Source: Allosphingosinicella sp. (GTDB lineage: Bacteria > Pseudomonadota > Alphaproteobacteria > Sphingomonadales > Sphingomonadaceae). From it: a stretch of DNA of 5,908 nucleotides. Shown piece after piece: positions 1-4,753 of this stretch. Every line of letters begins with the position of its first letter. The stretch's first letter is position 1. The stretch spans positions 1-5,908 of the forward strand of contig JASLBD010000028.1 in the NCBI GenBank assembly GCA_030146745.1, in the 5' to 3' direction. A program made the position numbers and the translations under genes. The notes beneath the pieces are model-generated. The model was not told where the DNA came from and did no database searches. It saw nothing but the letters and a program-made list of their open reading frames with translations.

Positions 1-19
1 GAGCGGGGGTGCAGGGGAT

Positions 20-80
20 GTCCCCTCTCCCGTCCTTACGGGAGAGGAGGGGCCCGCGAAGCGGTGGGAGATGAGGGTCT
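20..80 (-). repeat. REP-like palindromic unit, left copy of an inverted pair
   Basis: This unit contains a perfect 10-base stem, CCTCTCCCGT (24-33) with ACGGGAGAGG (38-47) around the loop CCTT, and a smaller stem CCGC/GCGG (54-57, 61-64) with a 3-base loop. It ends in TGAGGGTCT (72-80). Read on the minus strand, it aligns through its length with the unit at 98-160. It is a dispersed-repeat type seen in GC-rich alphaproteobacteria (established in general; this exact family was not looked up). Confidence 0.75.
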
Positions 81-97
81 GTAGCAATGAGTCAGCA

Positions 98-160
98 AGA
101 CCCTCACCCCCCAGCCTTCGGCTTGGGTCCCCCCTCTCCCGCAGAAAGCGGGAGAGGAGG
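98..160 (+). repeat. REP-like palindromic unit, right copy, 3' of the 640-aa RTX gene
   Basis: This unit begins AGACCCTCA (98-106), the exact reverse complement of 72-80. It then has a small AGCC/GGCT stem (113-116, 120-123, loop TTC) and a perfect 10-base stem, CCTCTCCCGC (133-142) with GCGGGAGAGG (148-157) around AGAAA. Eight bases separate the unit from the RTX stop codon, so transcripts of that gene would carry this hairpin at their 3' end. No T-run follows it on the minus strand, so it is not a classical intrinsic terminator, although it could stabilise mRNA or stop transcription weakly. Confidence 0.75.
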
Positions 161-165
161 ATAAG

Positions 166-2088
166 CTAGAGGTAGAAATCCGTTGAGAACAGGACGAGGC
201 TGCCCGTGAAGACGATCTCGATGTCCGCGACTCCGTCGCCGGTCACGTCGCCTTGCAGCCAGGTGTCGGTGCCGTCGAAAACGAAGCGCAGCTCGCCGGC
301 GGTGCCCGAGAAGGCCGCGGTGCCGATGAAGCTGAACGCCTGGTTTCCAGCCAGGCCGACATCGGCGTCGATTCCGCTGAGGTCGACCTTGTCCACGACA
401 TTCACGAAATCGGTGATCCTGTCGGCCCCAGCCCCGGTTCCGGAATCGCCGTCGAAGAAGCGGAGAAGGTCGCCGCCGGCGCCGCCCGTGAGCACGTCCG
501 TTCCGGCGCCGCCGATCAGCAGGTCGTCGCCGGCGCCGCCGTCGAGGACGTCGCTGCCGGCACGGCCCTGCAACTCGTCGGCTCCGCCCAGCCCGTACAG
601 AAAGTCGTCATTCGCCTTGCCGAGGAGGATGTTGCCGACATTGCTGCCGGTGAAGTGGAGGGCGGGATCGTCGGCGCCGTGGTAGGTCAGGTTCTCGACA
701 TGGTCGCTCAGCACGTAATCGGCGAGGAATGTGTAGATGTGATCTGTCCCCTGGCCGATGAGCTCGACGACCGTGTCGCCCTCGAATTCGACGTAGAAGA
801 TGTCGTTGCCGTAACCGCCGTACATGAGGTCCGACCCGGAGCCGCCGTTCAGGATGTCGTGATCGTTGTCGCCATGGAGCTCGTCGTCGCCGGCACCGCC
901 GTTGAGCGTGTCGTAGCCGTCCCCGCCGTGGAGGTAATCGACCGTGGTGCCGCCGTTGAGCTCGTTGGACTGGGAATTGCCGATTCCGGTGAACATGTAG
1001 TTGGTCGTGTTGGTCAGCTTCTCGACATAGGCCGGCAGGGTGTAGCTGGCGAGATTGCGGATGCGCACCTCGTCGGTGCCGCCGCCGGCCCCCTCGATGA
1101 CGACGTCGCCGGCATTGTCGACATAATAGATGTCGCTGCCGTTGCGGCCCTCCATGATGTCGGCGCCGGGGCCGCCGTCGATGACGCTTTGGGTGCCGAG
1201 GGCGCGAAGCACGTCGTCATAGGCGCTTCCGGTGAGGTTCTCGATGCCGGTCATATAATCGTCCGCGGCCTCGCCGCCGAGGGTCATTGACCACAGGTCG
1301 ATGTCGACCGCCGCGGTATAGGCATAAGAGACGGTGTCGATGCCGGTGCTTCCGATCACCGACTGGGCGCCGGTGCCCATGATGAAGAGGTTGCTGGCCG
1401 AATTTCCGGTGACCGAGATCGACCCGGAAAAATAGCGCAGATCGGCATTTTCGAAATTGGCCGGCAGGCTGTAGCTCGATTTCCTGACCTTGACCGTGTC
1501 GATGCCCTCATTGGCATATTCCGTGACGACGTCGCTGGCGGAATCGACGTGGTAGATGTCGTCGCCGGTGCCGCCGATCATCGTGTCGTTGCCCTGCCAG
1601 CCGTCGAGCTCGTCATTGCCGTCGCCGCCTTCGAGAAGGTCGTCGCCGCCGCCGCCGAAGAGCCAGTCGTTGCCGCCCTTGCCCTGGAGCCAGTCGGCGC
1701 CGATGCTCGAATTGATGAAATTGTTGCTGTCGCTTCCCAAGATCGTTCCGGAGCCGGAACCAGAATAATATATCTGCTCTACAGAAGCGTTGCCGACATC
1801 GTAATAATCGATGGAAACATGAACGATGTCGGTATCGGGGTAACCGGCCCATGTTTCCGCCACTAGGTCGTCAACATGGTCGACGTAATAGGTGTCGTTG
1901 CCCTCGCCGCCGTCCATCACATCGGCGCCGGTTCCACCGTCGAGCGTATCGCTGCCGTAACCGCCGACGAGCGTATCGTTGCCGTCGAGGCCGTAAAGGA
2001 AATCGTGGCCGTCGAAGCCGTAAATCTCGTCGTCGGAGCTGGTACCGGTGAGGGTTTCGTCGGCGGTCGTGCCCAGTGTGTATGCCAT
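166..2088 (-). CDS. RTX calcium-binding protein without effector domain, 640 aa, probable type I secretion substrate
   Basis: This is a secreted-type RTX (hemolysin-type calcium-binding repeat) protein. Tandem nonapeptides of GGxGxDxLx form lie at residues 5-67 (seven), 126-179 (six), 304-321 (two), 378-431 (six) and 489-542 (six). Between them are linker modules that begin DxYxVD..GDVV.E and continue with a Y.L....E.L stretch. Residues 543-640 match the serralysin (peptidase M10) C-terminal region: ADRITDF, DKVDLSGIDAD, NQAFSFIG, SGTAGELR, GDVTGDGVADIEI, ending in Asp plus hydrophobics (DFYL), as in type I secretion signals. There is no HExxH zinc motif, no other catalytic domain, no cysteine and no Sec signal peptide. 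I chose the ATG at 2088 over one at 2130. It has a GAAGGGG site six bases upstream, its MAYTLGTTADETL start matches the neighbouring paralogue, and the extra 14 codons would run through the leader hairpin. Known for the family: calcium-induced beta-roll folding outside the cell. Inferred: a surface, matrix or adhesive role. The exact job is unknown. Confidence 0.93.
   Translation of the reverse strand: MAYTLGTTADETLTGTSSDDEIYGFDGHDFLYGLDGNDTLVGGYGSDTLDGGTGADVMDGGEGNDTYYVDHVDDLVAETWAGYPDTDIVHVSIDYYDVGNASVEQIYYSGSGSGTILGSDSNNFINSSIGADWLQGKGGNDWLFGGGGDDLLEGGDGNDELDGWQGNDTMIGGTGDDIYHVDSASDVVTEYANEGIDTVKVRKSSYSLPANFENADLRYFSGSISVTGNSASNLFIMGTGAQSVIGSTGIDTVSYAYTAAVDIDLWSMTLGGEAADDYMTGIENLTGSAYDDVLRALGTQSVIDGGPGADIMEGRNGSDIYYVDNAGDVVIEGAGGGTDEVRIRNLASYTLPAYVEKLTNTTNYMFTGIGNSQSNELNGGTTVDYLHGGDGYDTLNGGAGDDELHGDNDHDILNGGSGSDLMYGGYGNDIFYVEFEGDTVVELIGQGTDHIYTFLADYVLSDHVENLTYHGADDPALHFTGSNVGNILLGKANDDFLYGLGGADELQGRAGSDVLDGGAGDDLLIGGAGTDVLTGGAGGDLLRFFDGDSGTGAGADRITDFVNVVDKVDLSGIDADVGLAGNQAFSFIGTAAFSGTAGELRFVFDGTDTWLQGDVTGDGVADIEIVFTGSLVLFSTDFYL
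463..2076 (-). repeat. RTX nonapeptide arrays of the 640-aa protein (five blocks)
   Basis: These are 27-base-period coding repeats specifying GGxGxDxLx nonapeptides, in blocks at 1888-2076 (seven units), 1552-1713 (six), 1126-1179 (two), 796-957 (six) and 463-624 (six). Within each block the units are contiguous with no insertions. Some are degenerate, such as TGTSSDDEI, NGGTTVDYL and HGDNDHDIL, and these may bind calcium poorly. The blocks are separated by linkers, the longest of which (about residues 180-303) contains a divergent segment. Confidence 0.85.
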
Positions 2089-2094
2089 GTTGAG

Positions 2095-2101
2095 CCCCTT
2101 C
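2095..2101 (-). promoter_or_regulatory. Ribosome-binding site of the 640-aa RTX gene
   Basis: GAAGGGG on the minus strand, six bases before the ATG at 2088. It decides the start in favour of 2088, because the upstream ATG at 2130 lacks a comparable site. The same heptamer precedes the paralogue. Confidence 0.8.
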
Positions 2102-2107
2102 ACTCCC

Positions 2108-2126
2108 GCGCCGCGGGAAGCGGCGC
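2108..2126 (-). promoter_or_regulatory. Leader stem-loop before the 640-aa RTX gene
   Basis: On the minus strand this is a perfect 7-base stem GCGCCGC/GCGGCGC enclosing the loop TTCCC. It sits six bases upstream of the GAAGGGG ribosome-binding site. The other RTX gene has the same arms, the same loop length and the same spacing. The pyrimidine loop could pair with purines just upstream of or within the ribosome-binding region, which would suit translational control. That mechanism is inference. Confidence 0.6.
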
Positions 2127-2167
2127 CCAAAGGATGAGCGTTACGGGCGAAGATTGACTAAGTCCTT

Positions 2168-2203
2168 CCGGGAAACGGATTTGGATCGGAAATGAACTAA
2201 TTA
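2168..2203 (-). promoter_or_regulatory. Upstream block shared with the other RTX gene (possible promoter or operator)
   Basis: This block lies 80-115 bases before the ATG of the 640-aa gene. On the plus strand it holds CCGGGAA, CGGAA (2187-2191) and GAACTAATT (2194-2202), in the same order and at nearly the same distance as in the block before the 374-aa gene. I cannot assign -35 and -10 boxes with confidence. The alignment needs a gap of about six bases. Confidence 0.35.
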
Positions 2204-2214
2204 CTTGTGGAAAT

Positions 2215-2240
2215 TCCGGCGGGACGCTCGCCCCGCCGGA
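2215..2240 (-). terminator. Probable terminator of the 374-aa RTX gene
   Basis: Perfect 9-base stem TCCGGCGGG/CCCGCCGGA with an 8-base loop, 11 bases after the TAG stop. On the minus strand it is followed by AATTT, a short weak T-tract. It suggests that the two RTX genes are at least partly separate transcription units. Confidence 0.55.
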
Positions 2241-2251
2241 CCTTCCCCTCG

Positions 2252-3376
2252 CTAGAGCACGAAATCCGAGCCGGCGAGAACCACCGCGCCGTCGAAGCGG
2301 ATCTCGAAGTCGGCGACCGAGTCCCCGTCGGTATCGCCCTGCGCCCAGGTATCGACGCCGTCGAAATAGGTGCGCAGCTCGCCGGCCGTGCCGGAGAAGG
2401 AGGCGCCGCCGACGAAGGTGAAGGCCTGGTTGCCGGGCGCGGCGAAGTCGGCGTCCCACCCGAAAAGGTCGACGAGGTCGACTCCGGCCTGGAAATCGGT
2501 GATCCGGTCGGCATCGGCGCCCGTGCCGCTGTCGAAATAGCCGATCCGGATCACGTCCGCGCCGGCGCCGCCCGTATGGATGTCGGCGCCGGAGCTGCCG
2601 ACCAGAAGGTCGTCGCCGTCGTCGCCGTTCAGAATATCGTTGCCGGCGCTGCCGCGCAGCTCGTCATTGCCGCCGGCGCCGCTCAAAATGTCGTCGCTGC
2701 CGCCGCCGTAGATGGTGTTGGGGAGCCAGTTGCCGGTGCCGGTGAAGCTTCCCGACCCGTTCCATTGCAGAGACTCGACCTGTGCGGCCAGCGTGTAGGT
2801 GGCGAGGAGCGAATAGACGATGTCGGCGCCCTCGCCCATCAGCTCCGTCACCACGTCGCCGACATTGTCGACCACATAGGCGTCGTTGCCGTCATTGCCC
2901 GCCATCGTGTCGGCGCCGATGCCGCCCGCCAGCGTATCGTGGCCGAGGCCGCCGTAGAGGCTGTCGTCGCCGCCGTTGCCGGCCAGATAGTCGTGGCCGT
3001 CGCCGCCGGAGAGCGTGTCGTTGCCGGCGCCGCCGTAAATGTCGTTGTTGAGGGCGTTGCCGGTGCCGGTGAAGTTGCCGACTCCGATGAAGCGCAGATG
3101 CTCGACGTCGGCGGTGAGCGCGTAGCTGGCCAGGAGGGCGCGGACCGTGTCGGTCCCCTCGCCCGGATTCTCGTTCACGACGTCCCCCGGATTGTCGACG
3201 ATGTAGGTGTCGTTGCCGGTGCCGCCGTTCATCGTGTCGGCGCCGATGCCCCCGTCCAGGGTGTCGCTGCCGCCGCCGCCATTGAGAATGTCGTCGCCGC
3301 CGAAGCCGTAAATCTGATCGGAGCCCGCCGTGCCGAAAAGCGTGTCGTTGCCGGCGGTGCCGTTGATGATAGCCAT
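2252..3376 (-). CDS. RTX calcium-binding protein, 374 aa, paralogue of the adjacent 640-aa protein
   Basis: This second repeat-only RTX protein lies upstream of its larger paralogue in the same direction. Its architecture is very regular. Six nonapeptides (residues 5-58), a 55-residue linker (59-113), six nonapeptides (114-167), a 55-residue linker (168-222) and six nonapeptides (223-276) precede a 98-residue C-terminal region (277-374). That region aligns without gaps to the paralogue's; by eye 63 of 98 positions are identical, including DRITDF, NQAF, FSGTAGELR and DTW.QGD. It ends SDFVL, an acidic residue plus hydrophobics typical of serralysin-like type I secretion signals. The linkers read YIVDNPGDVVNENPGEGTDTV or similar, a common spacer in alphaproteobacterial RTX proteins. 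I see no lysine and no cysteine in the whole protein, and no protease motif. The ATG is the only plausible start, because an in-frame TAA lies upstream and a GAAGGGG site sits seven bases before it. Inferred role: extracellular calcium-dependent structural or adhesive protein, exported by a transporter encoded elsewhere. Confidence 0.93.
   Translation of the reverse strand: MAIINGTAGNDTLFGTAGSDQIYGFGGDDILNGGGGSDTLDGGIGADTMNGGTGNDTYIVDNPGDVVNENPGEGTDTVRALLASYALTADVEHLRFIGVGNFTGTGNALNNDIYGGAGNDTLSGGDGHDYLAGNGGDDSLYGGLGHDTLAGGIGADTMAGNDGNDAYVVDNVGDVVTELMGEGADIVYSLLATYTLAAQVESLQWNGSGSFTGTGNWLPNTIYGGGSDDILSGAGGNDELRGSAGNDILNGDDGDDLLVGSSGADIHTGGAGADVIRIGYFDSGTGADADRITDFQAGVDLVDLFGWDADFAAPGNQAFTFVGGASFSGTAGELRTYFDGVDTWAQGDTDGDSVADFEIRFDGAVVLAGSDFVL
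2549..3364 (-). repeat. RTX nonapeptide arrays of the 374-aa protein (three blocks of six)
   Basis: Three uninterrupted blocks of exactly six nonapeptides lie at 3203-3364, 2876-3037 and 2549-2710, separated by two linkers of 55 codons each. The protein therefore repeats every 109 residues. Typical units are DGGIGADTM, NGGTGNDTY and YGGAGNDTL. The last block is the most degenerate (VGSSGADIH, NGDDGDDLL). Established for the family: each pair of nonapeptides builds one turn of a calcium-binding parallel beta roll, so six units give about three turns. Confidence 0.87.
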
Positions 3377-3383
3377 GTCGAAG

Positions 3384-3390
3384 CCCCTTC
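3384..3390 (-). promoter_or_regulatory. Ribosome-binding site of the 374-aa RTX gene
   Basis: GAAGGGG on the minus strand, seven bases before the ATG at 3376. It is preceded by further purines (GTGGG), giving a long purine-rich stretch. Confidence 0.8.
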
Positions 3391-3396
3391 CCCACT

Positions 3397-3415
3397 GCGC
3401 CGCGGGAGGCGGCGC
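3397..3415 (-). promoter_or_regulatory. Leader stem-loop before the 374-aa RTX gene
   Basis: Perfect 7-base stem GCGCCGC/GCGGCGC with loop CTCCC on the minus strand, six bases before the ribosome-binding site. It has the same arms and spacing as the leader of the 640-aa gene, while flanking bases differ. The stem therefore seems better preserved than its surroundings. Confidence 0.6.
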
Positions 3416-3460
3416 GGTCCGTAGGCTTTACTCCTGCTCCGAAACGAAATCTGTCCCGGA

Positions 3461-3490
3461 CCGGGAATCGAATCCGGAACGAACCAATTT
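3461..3490 (-). promoter_or_regulatory. Upstream block shared with the 640-aa RTX gene (possible promoter or operator)
   Basis: This block lies 85-114 bases before the ATG of the 374-aa gene. On the plus strand it contains CCGGGAA, CGGAA (3475-3479) and GAACCAATT (3481-3489), parallel to the block upstream of the paralogue. The role is inferred only from conservation of order and distance. Confidence 0.35.
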
Positions 3491-3610
3491 TACGTCTTGC
3501 AGCTGGCGGCGGGCCGCCGCGAGACCTCTGTTCCGGAGGCTCAAGCTTCACGCCGCGCCGCTGCGGCGCCTCGCGCCACAGGCGTTCGATCTCCGCGTCG
3601 ACCTCCCCGA

Positions 3611-3634
3611 GGCCCCGGCCTTCGCCGGGGTGAC
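3611..3634 (-). repeat. Single REP unit of the GTCA-CCGGC-GAAG-GCCGG family
   Basis: On the minus strand this reads GTCACCCCGGC, GAAG, GCCGGGG, a 7-base stem (3613-3619 with 3624-3630) and a 4-base loop. It has the same core, loop and GTCA lead as the unit at 4667-4692, so it belongs to the same family as the pair downstream of the asparaginase gene. No inverted partner is visible beside it. Confidence 0.65.
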
Positions 3635-3724
3635 GATCGAGGACAGCCCTTCTCCCCCTCCCGACCTTGCCCCCCTCACCCCCGGCGGATAGGGCTCGCC
3701 TCCCCCCGCCTTGCCCCGCTGAAC

Positions 3725-3728
3725 GGAG
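3725..3728 (+). promoter_or_regulatory. Ribosome-binding site of the asparaginase gene
   Basis: GGAG, eight bases before the ATG at 3737. It supports that start over the longer open frame, which extends upstream through the REP copy. Confidence 0.65.
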
Positions 3729-3736
3729 CCAGAAGC

Positions 3737-4663
3737 ATGACCGATCAAACCCCCTGGAAGCTCGTCGTCCACGGCGGCGCAGGCGTGATCGAGCGGGAAA
3801 GGTCGACTCCGGAGCAGGATCGCGACATCCGCGCCTCGCTCGAGCGGGCGCTCGCCGCCGGCGCCGAGATCCTGGCCGAAGGCGGAAGCGCCCTCGACGC
3901 GGTCGAGCGAGCGGCCCGCATCCTCGAGGACGATCCCAATTTCAACGCCGGCCGGGGCGCCGTCTTCACCTATCAGGGCACGAACGAGCTCGACGCCGCG
4001 GTGATGGACGGCCGAAGCCGCGACGCCGGGGCCGTCACCGGGGTCACCGCCACCCGCAATCCGGTCAGCCTCGCCCGGGCGGTCATGGAGCACAGCCCCC
4101 ACGTCTTCCTCAGCCGCGAGGGCGCGGACCAATTCTCGCGCGAGCGCGGGCTCGAGCAGGTCGGCCCCGAGTGGTTCGCGACCGAGGAAAGGCGGAGCCA
4201 GCTCGACGCGATGCGCTCCGAAGGCGACCATTATTTCGACGAGGAGCTGAAATACGGAACGGTCGGAGCCGTCGCGGTCGACGTTCACGGCCACGTCGCC
4301 GCCGCCACCTCCACTGGCGGCCTCACCGGCAAGCGCTGGGGCAGGATCGGCGACACGCCGCTGATCGGCGCGGGCACCTATGCCGACGACCGGGCCGGCG
4401 CCGTCTCCGCCACCGGGGCCGGCGAATATTTCATCCGGGCCGCCGTCGCCCACGAAATCTGCGCCCGGATGCGGATGCTCGGCGAAAGCGCGGCAACCGC
4501 CGCCGACAAGGTGATCGCCGACGTCGGCGCGCTCGGCGGAAGCGGCGGAGTCATCCTCGTCACGCCCGGCGGCGACGCCGCCTGGGCCTTCAACACGCCC
4601 GGAATGTATCGGGGCATCGCCTCCGCGGAAGGACGGAAGGTCGCCATCTACGCCGACGAATAG
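3737..4663 (+). CDS. iaaA: Plant-type L-asparaginase / isoaspartyl peptidase (Ntn-hydrolase), 308 aa
   Basis: This enzyme hydrolyses L-asparagine to aspartate and ammonia and cleaves isoaspartyl dipeptides, recycling damaged aspartyl residues. It belongs to the Ntn-hydrolase family 2 asparaginases, made as a precursor that cuts itself into alpha and beta chains. Visible hallmarks are LVVHGGAG at residues 9-16, NAGRGAVFT at 70-78, ELDAAVMDG at 84-92, and the cleavage site KYG/TVGAVAVD with nucleophile Thr175 (codon 4259-4261). Then follow ATSTGGLTGKRWGRIGD (190-206), whose Thr193, Arg203 and Asp206 correspond to E. coli Thr197, Arg207 and Asp210, and TGAGE (226-230). At 308 residues it has the usual full length, with no signal peptide, so it is probably cytoplasmic. 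A GGAG ribosome-binding site lies eight bases before this ATG, and the VVHGGAG motif sits at the usual distance from it. It is divergent from the RTX genes and convergent with the next gene, so it appears to be transcribed alone. Relative asparaginase and peptidase activity cannot be read from sequence. Confidence 0.95.
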   Translation: MTDQTPWKLVVHGGAGVIERERSTPEQDRDIRASLERALAAGAEILAEGGSALDAVERAARILEDDPNFNAGRGAVFTYQGTNELDAAVMDGRSRDAGAVTGVTATRNPVSLARAVMEHSPHVFLSREGADQFSRERGLEQVGPEWFATEERRSQLDAMRSEGDHYFDEELKYGTVGAVAVDVHGHVAAATSTGGLTGKRWGRIGDTPLIGAGTYADDRAGAVSATGAGEYFIRAAVAHEICARMRMLGESAATAADKVIADVGALGGSGGVILVTPGGDAAWAFNTPGMYRGIASAEGRKVAIYADE

Positions 4664-4666
4664 GTG

Positions 4667-4751
4667 GTCATTCCGGCGAAGGCCGGAATCCATCGGAAGT
4701 GCGAGGCTTCATGCCTCGGTATTCATGGATCCCGGGTCAAGCCGGGATGAC
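4667..4751. repeat. Head-to-head REP pair between convergent genes, probable bidirectional terminator
   Basis: Unit A (4667-4692) has stem ATTCCGGC/GCCGGAAT with loop GAAG. Unit B (4726-4751) has stem ATCCCGG/CCGGGAT with a 6-base loop. B is an imperfect reverse complement of A, sharing the GTCAT...ATCCA ends. Between them sits a third small stem, CGAGGC/GCCTCG (4702-4707, 4713-4718). The pair starts three bases after the asparaginase stop and ends two bases before the stop of the opposing gene, so it fills the whole gap. Such elements are widespread between convergent genes in sphingomonads and relatives. The terminator role is inference. Confidence 0.75.
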
Positions 4752-4753
4752 GG

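Larger units (their letters stand above)
3491..3736. other. Non-coding gap between the RTX leader and the asparaginase gene
   Basis: I find no convincing gene here; frames that cross it are continuations of neighbouring open frames. It holds two GC palindromes with 7-base arms around a single central base (3506-3520 and 3555-3569, the latter with the same GCGCCGC arm as the RTX leader stems). It also holds a REP copy at 3611-3634, then a pyrimidine-rich tract at about 3645-3715. The asparaginase promoter should lie here, but no clear -35/-10 pair is seen. Confidence 0.6.

Noticed and set aside
253..1290. Long plus-strand open frame (345 codons) opposite the 640-aa RTX gene
   Set aside because: It is rich in Val, Ala, Asp and Gly in a pattern that mirrors the antisense of GGxGxD codons. 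No ribosome-binding site or recognisable motif is seen; it is a shadow of the repeat coding.
2089..2130. A 14-residue N-terminal extension of the 640-aa RTX protein
   Set aside because: These bases hold the ribosome-binding site and the leader hairpin shared with the paralogue, so they are untranslated leader.
166..3376. Serralysin-type metalloprotease
   Set aside because: The C-terminal region resembles serralysins, but neither protein has the HExxHxxGxxH zinc site or a catalytic domain.
2207..3424. Long plus-strand open frame (405 codons) opposite the 374-aa RTX gene
   Set aside because: Same cause: GC-rich 27-base repeats keep the antisense frame free of stops. It also runs through the terminator hairpin and the RTX leader.
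3476..3505. Possible EcfG-type (general stress) promoter with GGAAC on the plus strand
   Set aside because: No matching -10 CGTT element at the proper spacing, and it points away from the RTX gene to which the surrounding block is tied.
3548..4693. Minus-strand open frame opposite the asparaginase gene, starting MDSGLRRND
   Set aside because: The start is a translated REP unit, a well-known false gene start in such genomes, and the rest is antisense to a clear enzyme.
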